Assembly: GCA_001769125.1 (NCBI GenBank)
Contig: MEOG01000113.1
Coordinates: 1 to 56,847, forward strand
DNA: 56,847 nt
Direction: 5' to 3'
DNA from: Bacteroidetes bacterium GWF2_35_48
GTDB taxonomy: Bacteria > Bacteroidota > Bacteroidia > Bacteroidales > GWF2-35-48
This document shows positions 48,701 to 54,328 of this stretch, one piece after another; the stretch's first letter is position 1; every line of letters starts with the position of its first letter. Made by a program: the position numbers and the translations under genes. Below the pieces are notes generated by a model. It made no database searches, was not told where the DNA came from, and worked only from the letters and a program-made list of their open reading frames with translations.

Positions 48701-51588
48701 GATCGGGATTTTATAATATCACGGTAACTGATTCTTTACTGTGCGAAGTTACAGCAACAGTACCACTTTCAGATATTGGCGCAGGTGCTCTTACAATTGA
48801 TTCGGTTGAACATAATAAATGTAACGGAGATACAAATGGACTTCTGTTTGCAACCGTAACCGGCATACCCGGCACAATCAGTTATTTGTGGACAGACAGC
48901 GATGGAAACACAATAAGTACAAGCCAACTTGCTGATAATTTACCCGCAGGCGTGTATCTGCTCACTACAACTGATGAATCCATCTGTCACTTGTATTCAC
49001 AAGATACGATAACAGAACCCGATCTTATTACCCTGAGTGAAACTTCTGCTAATGTACTTTGTTATGGAGAAAACTCGGGAACAATTACAATTTCCGCATC
49101 AGGCGGAACACCCGGCTATATGTATATCATGGGCAATGACACCAGCCTTACGGGAGTATTTGAAGGGTTAACATCTGGCACTTTTAACATATTTGTTATT
49201 GACACGAATGCCTGCCAGAAAGATGCAACGCCTGTAATAATATCTCAACCACCACAGATCCTCGCTAATGCAACATCCACGAACTCGAACTGTTTGCTTT
49301 CTACAGGAACAGCAACCGTTACACCACAAGGTGGAACAGGGACTATTGATATTATCTGGAGCGACCCGGATGATCAAACAACAGCTACAGCTACAGGGCT
49401 TTCTGCTGGAATTTATTACGTAACCCTAACGGATGAGAATTCCTGTTCTGCTACAGACACGGTTTATATTACAGACATAGATGCCGGAACAATAGCATTC
49501 AACCCTGTTACACAAGTACTGTGCCATGGAGACTCTACAGGAAATGCAACCGTAATAATTACAGGCGGTATTCCTTTATACCATTATTTATGGATGAACG
49601 GAGATACAACTGCTTTTGCAGATACTTTGTGGGCAGAGGCACATTGGGTGAAAGTAACAGATGCTGCCGGTTGTATTTCAGTTGATACAATTTTAATAGC
49701 AGAACCTGATGCGATACAGTTCGACACACTTATTGTTACAGATGCAAATTGTTACGGAAGTTCAGATGGGACAATACATGCAACTGTTACAGGTGGCACA
49801 CAACCTTGCACTTTCCTTGTTAACGGGACAACTTACTCGGACATTGATTTCACGGATGTTCCGGCAGACACCTATATTATTGAAGTTACAGATGCTAATT
49901 TCTGTAAAGAAAATCTGGATATTATAGTCGGACAGCCAGAAGCAATTCAGCTTACAGGGACAGCAGACAGCTCTTCTTGCAATGTTTCTAATGGAATTGC
50001 GACTGTTTATGCAGAAGGTGGTACTCCAGACTACACGTATTTATGGAGCGACAACCAGACAAATGCTTCAGCATTTAACCTTTCTGCTGGTGATTATTGG
50101 GTAACCGTTAGCGATAATCACAATTGCAAAGACTCTATGATTTTCTTTATTAACGATGAAGGTGGACCAATCCTAACGATTGACAATGTTTCTCATAATC
50201 CATGTTTTGGAGATGCGCTTGGTCAGATAATTGTTTCTGCAACAGGAGGCACACCGGGTTATACTTATGAATGGAATACAAACCCGGTTCAGACAACAAG
50301 CACAGCCACAAATCTTACTATTGGATATTACTCTGTTGAAGTAACTGACTCGGAGGGATGTAAATCTCATGACAGTACAAGCATTTTCCAGCCGGATGAA
50401 TTACTTATTACCTATTCAGATACTGCGCCAAGTTGTTATGGAGTTTTAGACGGTTCTTTAATTATTACAGCAAGCGGAGGAACATTGCCTTATGAGTACA
50501 CACTCAACACGACAACGCAATCTACAGGTGTATTTACTCAAATAGGCGAAGGGCTGTATGATATCATTGTTGAAGACGGAAATAATTGTCAGAAAGTATT
50601 TAATGATATTGCTGTAACCGGACCAACCCCGATAATAATAATAGCTACCGAATCAAATCCGACCTGCGCGCAAAATACTTATGATGGCGCAATATCATTA
50701 TTAGTTACAGGAGGAACACCCGGATACACATACTTATGGTCAAACAATTCAACTTCTCAAAATCTGATAAACCTTCAAGGAGGTACTTATGTTGTTACAG
50801 TTACAGATCAAAAGAATTGCACCGAAGTTGATACAAGTGTAATAGAGGGACAAATAGAAGTTAATGCAAATGCCGGAGCAGACACAATTGTATGCCACGG
50901 AGACTCCATAATGTTGAATGCAACAGGAGGTACAAGTTATCTGTGGTCTCCCTCAAATTTCCTGAATAACGATACCAGTGCTACACCTTTAGCCAGCCCT
51001 GTTACGTCAACAGAATTTATCCTCATGGCATTTATCGGTAATTGCTACGATACGGATACTGTTCAGATAACATTACTGCCTATTGCAGAAATAGAAGCGG
51101 GTCCTGATGTTACATTGCTCCATGGCTACACTACTACTCTTCAGGCAACCTGCGATGTATCCGGAACAACATTTGAATGGATACCCGGTGAATGGTTGAG
51201 CGACCCGACAATTCTGAATCCTGTTGTTTCTCCCGATGCAACAACAACTTTCTACCTTTATGCAACATCTCCAAACGGGTGCGTTGCGAAAGATTCCGTA
51301 AATATCAAAGTCATTCCTGTAATTCAGTTTACAGAAGGCTTCTCTCCAAACGATGACGGAAATAATGATAAGTGGATTATCAGGTATTTTGAATACTATT
51401 CAGACATTGAAGTTTCAGTTTATAACCGCTGGGGAGAATTGCTATTCCATAATAAAAACTGTACAGATTTTTGGGATGGTAAATATAAAGGAAAACATCT
51501 TCCTGTAGGAAGCTATTATTATGTGATTACTTATTTATCACCTGAAGGAAGGCAAGTACTTACAGGTCCGGTAACCATTGTTCGTTAA
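33703..51588 (+). CDS. Giant multidomain SprB-like adhesin with CHU_C-type T9SS C-terminal domain
   Basis: This 5961-residue protein (17.9 kb) has a signal peptide ending LVFAQ (residue 23). In order it shows four SprB-type repeats, four Ig-like domains (about 382-697), a PKD-like domain (about 697-787), seven 88-residue repeats (about 788-1403), and an Ig-like domain. P-domain-like modules lie at about 1497-1693 and 2244-2443, and about 49 further SprB-type repeats continue to about residue 5716 (53 in total by eye). Two PKD/Ig-like domains and a gliding-motility C-terminal (type B) domain from about 5876 follow, with FTEGFSPNDDGNNDKW and YNRWGELLF. SprB of Flavobacterium johnsoniae has a similar plan and moves along the cell surface during gliding. 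The next gene encodes a PorP/SprF protein needed for type B cargo. Each SprB-type repeat keeps two cysteines, probably a disulfide. Confidence 0.93.
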   Translation: MNFLKNFIWLVSFILLCNLVFAQTPLNNANKPIKKKISKVIYDTGEQESAKAAFTITASPTNTCPGLCEGTIRIELASGTPVYPVTLLLGHGVFYPSYSYPPVTINDASGFPYTFTGLCGSGIAYGIKAFDAEGTTRYINNIPIVEYSEMQVIDEVVIEPLCNGDNNGSILINNINNANYPIDYIWNRGDFDTEVDVIPLTNVEEGQWIVTVTDAEGCVKSFTYDITAPVLLTLPDTHRNIQCKGNCDGFIHINPTGGTLPYTVIWADGPSDLNRDNLCPNTYSVTVTDDHNCSVNNSWTLTEPEQALFAQIASFSNPTCPDLNNGTVTGTGTGGTRPYTFTWSFGGPYTVDSIATGLTAMCITLNLSDANDCPALPVEQCLAPPTLPDADAFNNGPKCDGASLTLSSSGGDTYHWEGPNAFESDEQNPVINPVTEAAFGTYTVTVTNTTTNCSSTATTDVVINPLPTVTPLSNSPVCVGEDINLISNGGISYQWSGPDSFVSGNQNPTSASATLLDAGTYHVTVIDANGCQATASTDVVVNELPNAIAGNNGPICAEQTLNLTSGGGTNYSWSGPLFFTSLFQNPSITGATEANAGVYTVIVTDGNGCEATATTNVVINELPTATIGSNSPVCVGQSLNLTAGGGTSYDWDGPNLGTTTQNPIINPVALSDAGTYSVTVSESGCSKTLTTDVTVNPIPDITANPLAQTICSGDATSIALSSSTPGATFTWTVVQNGVTGATACNVACGNNIGQTLTYSDVPGTATYTVTPSANNCSGTSPATVVITVSPISVGGTASAAPNPICTGSNTTLTLAGYTGAIQWQSSPDGSAWTNIAGATTTPYTTTGGITATTYYRAVVTSGVCSSANSTSVTVTVSPLSVGGTASADPNPVCTGSNTTLTLAGYTGTIQWQSSPDGSAWSNIAGATTTPYTTAGGITATTYYRAVVTSGTCSPANSTTVTVTVSPLSVGGTASAAPNPVCTGSNTTLTLVGYTGTIQWQSSPDGSAWSNIAGATTTPYTTTGGITATTYYRAVVTSGTCASANSTTVTVTVSPLSVGGTASAAPNPVCTGSNTTLTLAGYTGTIQWQSSPDGSAWTNIAGATTTPYTTTGGITATTYYRAVVTSGACSEANSTTVTVTVSPLSVGGTASAAPNPVCTGSNTTLTLAGYTGTIQWQSSPDGSAWTNIAGATTTPYTTTGGITATTYFRAVVTSGACSGANSTTVTVTVSPLSVGGTASVAPNPVCTGSNTTLTLVGYTGTIQWQSSPDGSAWSNIAGATTTPYTTTGGITATTFYRAVVTSGACSSANSTSVTVTVSPLSVGGTASADPNPVCTGSNTTLTLAGYTGTIQWQSSPNGSAWTNIAGATTTPYTTTGGITATTYYRAVVTSGTCSPANSTTVTVIVNTESTPPTTLTATPNPVCPGTSTTITFSDGSLGTGATWQWYSGSCGGTSVGSGTSITVNPVSDTIFYVRAEGVCNTTTCDTVNVSISTFTAAICDSGMSCGSLPTVVSGTTFLPDGNGVSYTTTITHDVFGPTQTITSASDIQSITAKMEHSYLGDLKIELICPNDQSIVMKNYPGGGSTFLGEPIDFDAITGPGVGYVYSWKIGTTDYGTMLSEANSHFYTYTDVVGNTYNNHTYLPAGSYQPSQDFSGLIGCPLNGNWTIKITDNMNSDNGYIFWWRLDFKSSLFPDQYCNGFAEVCASGGIPDYTYQWSNGENTSLIDSLCAESYCVTVTDGAGCTASDCVVITNVDMTLTTTKTDPTCFGDCDGTITATPGGSVGYTYLWNTIPAQTTASISGLCAGTYIVTVTEANGCYQIDTIYIIDPPEITLTQSSVNITCSGQSDGTITLIGGGGTPPYEYSITTGCNAPLPDWNNSGDFTALSVGSYTPAVKDANGCCIEGSVIDITSPSLIVASISPATINLNCYGDTTHIHVTVTGGTQPYTYDIGDGPQTSNTFNDLTGSLAGTEYIVNVTDDNSCPNATATVTIYTPDQLNTVLPSPINLTCSGDLTSATVTINGGTPNFSYIWTNGQSTLNTPATTNTATDLGEGTWYVDITDGSPSACTTRDTVDVIVPNPVTATVTSSDLTACPAPCDGHIHILASGGTPPYTYSYNGATGNFTASADSVVLCAGSYNVVVRDNNGCEYTYPTTITLIQPNGPTLTNVTTHPNCYGGTGTIVATASGSVAPYTFSIDGGPFTSGNPHTFSSVTCGIHDITVQSSNNCFFSIQETVVCPPQLVAEICDSIMSCGSLPTVVSGTTFLPDGQGVPYTTTITHDVFDPSQIITSANDIEAICASMEHSYSGDLNIIIRCPNNQFATLKAGYSGGNRTLGEPVMVGHPDSQSQTLLDPGLGYTYCWEASAPFTMGGAPQIFHNYTDAVGTFQNNIPYLPAGSYQPEGTLTDLIGCPLNGNWTIEVEDLMGLDNGYIFWWRLDFKPTLFPDEYCGGSATVCASGGTPDYSYMWNNSETSTMIDSLCAGDFCVTVTDAVGCTASDCVTITNVDISTNVDFTPVLCNGDSTDGWVVASGGSNLFTYLWSTLSTNDSIYEPTGTYYVTVTDTVNFCHGYDTLIITAPNPLIITDVTIVPAGICHNDTATITIVASGGTGGLSYSYGSGPGETNTTGIFHGMPPASYSFTVTDVVGCTDDTSFTIVNPPGINITNQSFTNASCFGICNGTITITASGGTGALWYYINSTPVDSNQTGIFNTVCGSLTPYVITVKDASNCFVTSTPIFITQPTEIAVTSQNFQSITTCYNDCNGSITVTTSGGVNPITYNMGGTLSNNTGSFTDLCAGIYSMTITDNSLNQCEATVSPLEFILTQPTQITATSTSSSANNDCFGECNGTITITASGGTGTLSYSIDGSSWTAGSGAFASLCANTYTLSVKDENNCTVTPVPGTATITTPPELVIDSITNTPYPCNGDTMSVTVYASGGTPNYLYEIDNSGTPAMPNVFHGVQEGTHTLSVIDFEFCRKDSAWVAPVAVPLSVAITAQTAPLCHNGTNGSMTATVSGGTPPFDYAWSTGTTVNNSPLLTNTQNGLSSETISVTVTDSSNPACIVNVSATLANPDTIEITKVVAPPTCGLNDGSIDITVTGGTPGFTFVWSNSPITEDIGSLGAGVYTVTATDSHGCEQTDITTLTNPNAPVVTFTNVVHINCNGQSTGSATVEANGGTLPYNIPDWEGPIPYTYAGWNASGLAAGDYSVSITDAAGCEGIGTLTIIPAPAIVIQTFDSTNISCFGLTDGTVTVTASGGTGVLHFTLNGSTQDNAGNFTGLAANTYTLTITDDVPCEITRDVTLIEPADIIIDSQVSQNINCHDNNNGTITVSASGGTGAFWYHIDTAPEDSNQTGIFNPLAAGDYTVTVEDANLCSKTTNLFTIINPPGISVTQDIVNPNCGVCNGSITVHVTGGSSPYGFAWSVVGIDSIATNLCAGSPEVTITDNNGCADTVTYTLNNPAAGIIYFNEITSLTCAGDTSASIEVNMSGGTIPFTYTWNVASHHLTGNPLTDTLAINLGSGTYSVTVIDGNDCQTSKDTTLTNPTDIQILSENYTDITCNGLNDGTISISASAGPATLNYCIYPGPVCNTSGNFTSLAEGDYIVTITNIDGCTKETNLIHITDPDLIEVNISSQNSNCNLDNGMAQVAATGGSGSFSYDWYDLGNNPNTLVTGLAPGTYHVSVTDDVYSCSVVNAVTIEDIAPGTLTFIDITNNTCPGYLNGSVTATVIGGNHPMTSWLWSNGATDSTISSLSCGWYRLTVTDSMTCQKIDSVEITCPPEISISTNDTNINCYGASTGSITATAIGGNGGFTYTLDLASNSNGYFAGLNAGEYIISVTDALGCTMSDTTTLTQSSEIFASPAITFPNCGQSNGSISLNVTGGNPGYNYSWIWSAGTSTNASLTNLFADTYNLTITDLKNCTKDTVINVINPDAGVLSFNPVIHNQCFGFCNGSATAVMTGGVPPYTFTWSNGTSGATITGLCSGIYTVSVEDFNGCFTQGSIEITSPPQLFIDANVSVAIYCNGNLGAISATATGGSGLFSYSIVNPVWQSTGLFENLTANTYIITAKDSNQCTISSTPVNLTEPAAITLNESFTDITCNNSNDGEINVVASGGTLSFLYQFSGSSSWDPDGTYTDLAEGSYYVIVADANGCRDTTDLLDITNPTVLSLTPSSIQSHCGEADGEVSITVSGGSPAYTYLWPYNGNTTNTLTGIPAGCYTVIVTDSRGCTDSTTICFNDNGPGEVTFSGITGVTCYGENTGGATAILSGATAVSYLWSSGEITATATQLSVGENTVVITADFVCIYSSQVNIPGPDAIDITVTSQNVKCFGDNDAFIAFSVTGGTPLYEYSITDGPPFSTNHNFTGLSAGTYQTLVKDANNCLKQGPLVTITQPDEIILSTPVVTHNKCFGECTGSINFSASGGIPSYDYTINGFDVFPAGTFNTLCAGNYTILVTDMNGCTKTSAVIPVLENSQITLAFLIDTPTCGYADGSVQVIPSGGSPSVINGYSYAWGPPSFSISSSITNVGSGVYTVAVTDSLNCSVEGIAALSDSGVGIISIDTLVHNPCYGYNIGWAVATITGGTPNYAFTWSSGATQASSSLVTDTAFNFAAGNHWVKVTDTAGCSTTEAFVVTQPQQIQLSLEDLSDALCYESPDGSFTIGAQGGTPGYSYTLLTATPVTQISPTFGGLTAGTYSIQVTDTNTCQRTRNGIVIDQPEEMVITAATDSSNCNLPDGRAVAIWVYGGTPTFDYLWDSNAGDQTTQTAINLASGVYEFTVTDDHGCTKSASAIVSDKGTPALSFTNVAGENCNGDSSGTATVVVTGGVPTFTFEWTNGDLTTSADSLWAGTHWITVTDGNGCRTYDSVIINAPQPISINPDTTHVNCFGLSTGSISLNASGGSPPYQYAIDGSTFSDNGGIFTNLAAGTYVTTIRDLTLCQRSDTFEILQSPQIVLDIASDSSTCGFNDGAITVHATGGTPYDTGYVYTWNAAIANDSVATGLGSGFYNITVTDSLLCEVTATVPLSDIGAGALTIDSVEHNKCNGDTNGLLFATVTGIPGTISYLWTDSDGNTISTSQLADNLPAGVYLLTTTDESICHLYSQDTITEPDLITLSETSANVLCYGENSGTITISASGGTPGYMYIMGNDTSLTGVFEGLTSGTFNIFVIDTNACQKDATPVIISQPPQILANATSTNSNCLLSTGTATVTPQGGTGTIDIIWSDPDDQTTATATGLSAGIYYVTLTDENSCSATDTVYITDIDAGTIAFNPVTQVLCHGDSTGNATVIITGGIPLYHYLWMNGDTTAFADTLWAEAHWVKVTDAAGCISVDTILIAEPDAIQFDTLIVTDANCYGSSDGTIHATVTGGTQPCTFLVNGTTYSDIDFTDVPADTYIIEVTDANFCKENLDIIVGQPEAIQLTGTADSSSCNVSNGIATVYAEGGTPDYTYLWSDNQTNASAFNLSAGDYWVTVSDNHNCKDSMIFFINDEGGPILTIDNVSHNPCFGDALGQIIVSATGGTPGYTYEWNTNPVQTTSTATNLTIGYYSVEVTDSEGCKSHDSTSIFQPDELLITYSDTAPSCYGVLDGSLIITASGGTLPYEYTLNTTTQSTGVFTQIGEGLYDIIVEDGNNCQKVFNDIAVTGPTPIIIIATESNPTCAQNTYDGAISLLVTGGTPGYTYLWSNNSTSQNLINLQGGTYVVTVTDQKNCTEVDTSVIEGQIEVNANAGADTIVCHGDSIMLNATGGTSYLWSPSNFLNNDTSATPLASPVTSTEFILMAFIGNCYDTDTVQITLLPIAEIEAGPDVTLLHGYTTTLQATCDVSGTTFEWIPGEWLSDPTILNPVVSPDATTTFYLYATSPNGCVAKDSVNIKVIPVIQFTEGFSPNDDGNNDKWIIRYFEYYSDIEVSVYNRWGELLFHNKNCTDFWDGKYKGKHLPVGSYYYVITYLSPEGRQVLTGPVTIVR
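36065..37912 (+). repeat. Seven near-identical 264-bp tandem repeats
   Basis: The unit starting CTGSNTTLTL recurs at intervals of exactly 264 bp (36116, 36380, 36644, 36908, 37172, 37436, 37700). Each unit codes for 88 residues including GYTGTIQWQSSPDGSAW, ATTTPYTTTGGITATTYY and VTVSPLSVGGTASA. Variants are shared between non-adjacent units, a sign of unequal crossing-over or gene conversion. Confidence 0.93.
38190..38960 (+). repeat. First copy of a duplicated P-domain plus SprB-type block
   Basis: This coding block (SGMSCGSLPTVVSGTTFLPD through DCVVITNVD) contains a proprotein-convertase P-domain-like module (MEHSYLGDLKIELICPN, GCPLNGNWTIKITDN, FWWRLDF) followed by one SprB-type repeat. 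It is repeated at 40435-41220 with moderate divergence. Confidence 0.8.
40435..41220 (+). repeat. Second copy of the P-domain plus SprB-type block
   Basis: It matches 38190-38960: SIMSCGSLPTVVSGTTFLPD, MEHSYSGDLNIIIRCPN, GCPLNGNWTIEVEDL and a following SprB-type repeat ending DCVTITNVD. About 1.5 kb of other repeats separates the copies. Confidence 0.8.
42950..50665 (+). repeat. Three-domain super-repeat within the SprB region
   Basis: A class A domain (cysteine motif such as TCGLNDG, NCGVCNG, NCNLPDG, followed by a D-x-G-x-G linker instead of a QP linker) recurs with its cysteine codon near 42954, 43897, 44611, 45301, 46231, 47153, 47887, 48583, 49291, 49978 and 50665. Most intervals are 687-734 bp and hold three domains; three intervals of 922-943 bp hold four. 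Confidence 0.7.
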
Positions 51589-51612
51589 TTTTTGAAAAAA
51601 TAAAACACAGAT

Positions 51613-52530
51613 ATGAAGCATTTATTTTTAATATCAGCACTCCTGGCAACATGGGTTACATGCAGTCAGGCACAACAGCTACCGCAATATACGCAGTATA
51701 TGTTTAATGAATATATTATCAATCCTGCTATAGCCGGAAAAGAAGATTTTTTTCAGGCTAAGGCGAATTACAGATACCAATGGGCAGGAATAACGGATGC
51801 TCCACGTACCTACATTCTTAGTCTTTATGGACCTCATAAAACTAAAGAAATGGGTTTCGGAGGATTTGTCTTCAACGATGTTACCGGGCCAACAAGCAGA
51901 ACAGGATTGCATTTGTCCTATTCATACATTTTGAAGCTTACCGAAGAATTAAAGCTTTCAATGGCATTGGCAGCAGGTTTGCTTCAATTTAAAATTGACG
52001 GAACGCGAATCAATATGCTTGATGTAATTGACCCTGCATTTCAAAATTCTGTATATACAGATCGTATTCCTGATGCTACATTTGGTGCTTATTTGTATTC
52101 CAAAAACTATTTCTTCGGTCTGTCTGCACAGCAATTGCTGAATAATAAAATGCTGCTGTATTCAAACGACGATGGACTTAACAGGGTAAAAAATCACTTT
52201 TTTGCTTATGGAGGATATAATTATGAAATCAACAGTGATTTTTCTCTGGAACCTTCCTTGCTACTTAAAGTGATGAGCCCTGTGCCGATGCAGCTTGATA
52301 TTACAGTAAAAAGTGCGTACAAAAAAATGGTATATCTTGGAGCAACATTCCGTACAAAAGATGCCATAGGACTTATGATTGGATATAATTATCAGAACCA
52401 ATTATATTTTGGTTATTCGTATGATATGTCAATAACCGGAATTAAAAATTATAATTCTGGTACGCATGAATTTATGGTTGCTGCGCGGTTTAATAAAATT
52501 AAAAATTTTGATAAACCTTTGTTAAAGTAG
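51613..52530 (+). CDS. PorP/SprF-family type IX secretion outer-membrane protein
   Basis: This 305-residue protein has a signal peptide (cleavage near CSQAQ) and opens with LPQYTQYMFNEYIINPAIAG, the hallmark of PorP/SprF. The rest is a predicted 14-strand-like barrel with GFGGFVFNDVTGP and IGYNYQNQLYFGYSYD. PorP/SprF proteins help secrete and anchor cargo with type B C-terminal domains, and are normally encoded next to that cargo. It starts 24 nt after the giant adhesin gene, so it is very likely its dedicated partner, equivalent to SprF beside SprB. Confidence 0.93.
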   Translation: MKHLFLISALLATWVTCSQAQQLPQYTQYMFNEYIINPAIAGKEDFFQAKANYRYQWAGITDAPRTYILSLYGPHKTKEMGFGGFVFNDVTGPTSRTGLHLSYSYILKLTEELKLSMALAAGLLQFKIDGTRINMLDVIDPAFQNSVYTDRIPDATFGAYLYSKNYFFGLSAQQLLNNKMLLYSNDDGLNRVKNHFFAYGGYNYEINSDFSLEPSLLLKVMSPVPMQLDITVKSAYKKMVYLGATFRTKDAIGLMIGYNYQNQLYFGYSYDMSITGIKNYNSGTHEFMVAARFNKIKNFDKPLLK

Positions 52531-52560
52531 AAGAGCAATCCTGTGAGGTATTGCGGGAAA

Positions 52561-52680
52561 GCCTGTGTTTAGGGTATCCCTAACTGCCGTCAGGCAGGCT
52601 CACAGGTTTGTGGCGATGGAAATAAAATGGATTAAGAAGTAGGAGTAGCCTGCCTGACTGCGTCGAGCAGGCAGGGGTTA
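52561..52680. repeat. Cluster of CCTGCC-type palindromic elements
   Basis: The first structure has an outer stem CCTGTG (52562-52567) with CACAGG (52601-52606) enclosing two hairpins: TTAGGG/CCCTAA (52569-52574, 52578-52583) and CTGCC/GGCAG (52584-52588, 52593-52597). The second, at 52649-52675, is CCTGCCTG with CAGGCAGG around an 11-nt loop. That element interrupts a run of AGGAGTA-like units similar to the tract at 570-600. It follows the PorP/SprF gene but has no T-run, so it is not a standard terminator. Confidence 0.6.
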
Positions 52681-52787
52681 AGGAGTAAGTAATGTGAAAA
52701 AAATTAAGAATTGTGTGCATTTTAAAATTTTCACAAATCCGGCTGAACCGCAAAAATAAAATTAACAAAACGCTTTAATAAACAAAA

Positions 52788-53147
52788 ATGAATCTTCGCA
52801 TCCTATTTATTTTTATTTCTTTTTCATTTTTCCTCTCCTGTGCAGAAAAAAAAGAAAGCATACCGGATTATGTGATTTCTGAGGAAAAACTAATTGTTAT
52901 TCTTACAGACATTCATCAGGCAGATGCTTACCTGAATTTTAATGCTTCAGAAAAAAACCCTTACGACCCGAAAAAATTTTACGATGAGATACTGAAATCA
53001 CATAATGTTTCTCGCGCTGATTTTGACACAAGCATTGCTTTTTACACCAGAACACCGGCACGGCTTGACACAATATACGACAAAGTGCTGGCAAAAATAA
53101 GTACGATGAAAGAAGAAATATCAAAACAAAAAAATGATAAAAAATGA
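52788..53147 (+). CDS. DUF4296 lipoprotein
   Basis: This 119-residue protein has a lipoprotein signal with lipobox LSC (about residue 18) and the DUF4296 pattern: YVISEEKLIVILTDIHQADA, FYDEILKSHNVSRADFDTSI, and FYTRTPARLDTIYDKVLA. The family is found in Bacteroidota and has no known function. Its stop codon overlaps the next gene's start by 4 nt (ATGA), so translation is probably coupled. The first gene of a three-gene run. Confidence 0.85.
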   Translation: MNLRILFIFISFSFFLSCAEKKESIPDYVISEEKLIVILTDIHQADAYLNFNASEKNPYDPKKFYDEILKSHNVSRADFDTSIAFYTRTPARLDTIYDKVLAKISTMKEEISKQKNDKK

Positions 53148-54328
53148 ATGTTATTTTATTTGATGATGATGCACGCGATCATTTACTCCCTCTGACATTT
53201 ACAAGACCTGTTGCAGAAATAAGGATTGGAATTCTAACTATCAGAGAAAAATGGGAGAAATATTTAAAAACAAAATGTTCTTTTTTTACAGAAAAATATT
53301 TATCTGAAAAATATCCCCTGAAAGTATCTGCAACCAATTTACTTATCAACGGGAGTATACTACCGGATAAAAAACTATTGAAAGCAATACTTGCATTAAA
53401 GCAAAATCAGGCTTTAGTAACAAATAATTATTTAATAGCCTGTGTTCTTTCATCAACAAAAATAGAACAGTTTAACCCTACAAAAATAGTATCATTAAAA
53501 ACATTTGGATATTCAGATTCATTGACAAAAATTAATTTCCCATGGGATATTTTCTCAAAAAACGGTGATGCTCTTAATGCTGATTTTGCATTGCTTACAA
53601 AAGGAAGAAAGTCTGCGCCTGTAAGCGCTACAAATAAAATTCTCGGAAAAAATATTTTTATTGAAAAAGGAGCAAAAATAGAATGCGCAGTGCTTAACAC
53701 CACCACCGGTCCAATATATATTGGAAAAGATGCCGAAGTTATGGAAGGTTCTATCATTCGCGGACCTTTTGCATTGTGTGAACATTCAGTATTAAAGCTT
53801 GGCGCGAAAATTTACGGTCCAACAACCATCGGCCCATATTGCAAGGTGGGCGGCGAGGTTAATAATTCTGTAATTTTCGGATATTCCAACAAAGCGCATG
53901 ATGGATTTCTAGGAAATGCTGTTCTGGGCGAATGGTGCAATATTGGTGCTGATAGTAATAATTCCAATCTGAAAAATAATTATGAAAATGTAAAAATCTG
54001 GAGTTATATAAAAAATGGATTTGCAGACACAGGGCTTCAATTCTGTGGTTTAATCATGGGTGATCACTCCAAATGTGGCATCAACACTATGTTTAATACA
54101 GGTACGGTTGTGGGAGTAAGTTCAAATATTTATGGCGATGGCTTTCCCCGAAATTTTATTCCTTCCTTTCATTGGGGTGGTGCGCAGGGTTTTACAGAAT
54201 ACAAAATCAATAAAGCGATTCAAACTGCAGAGCTTGTGTACGCACGCCGCAAGATGCTTTTCGATGATACTGAGAAAAAAATATTCCATCATCTTTATCA
54301 ATTAACCTATCCTGAAAATAAAAAATGA
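53144..54328 (+). CDS. GlmU-family putative sugar nucleotidyltransferase (TIGR03991)
   Basis: This 394-residue protein begins MNVILFDDDARDHLLPLTFTRP, typical of the Bacteroidota TIGR03991 family. It has an N-terminal nucleotidyltransferase-like domain (1 to about 170) and a C-terminal left-handed beta-helix of hexapeptide repeats (about 180-370), including YIGKDAEVMEGSIIRGPFA and GPTTIGPYCKVGGEV. It is thought to make or acylate UDP-sugars for the cell wall or outer membrane, but this is not proven for the group. It overlaps both neighbours by 4 nt in ATGA junctions. Confidence 0.88.
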   Translation: MNVILFDDDARDHLLPLTFTRPVAEIRIGILTIREKWEKYLKTKCSFFTEKYLSEKYPLKVSATNLLINGSILPDKKLLKAILALKQNQALVTNNYLIACVLSSTKIEQFNPTKIVSLKTFGYSDSLTKINFPWDIFSKNGDALNADFALLTKGRKSAPVSATNKILGKNIFIEKGAKIECAVLNTTTGPIYIGKDAEVMEGSIIRGPFALCEHSVLKLGAKIYGPTTIGPYCKVGGEVNNSVIFGYSNKAHDGFLGNAVLGEWCNIGADSNNSNLKNNYENVKIWSYIKNGFADTGLQFCGLIMGDHSKCGINTMFNTGTVVGVSSNIYGDGFPRNFIPSFHWGGAQGFTEYKINKAIQTAELVYARRKMLFDDTEKKIFHHLYQLTYPENKK

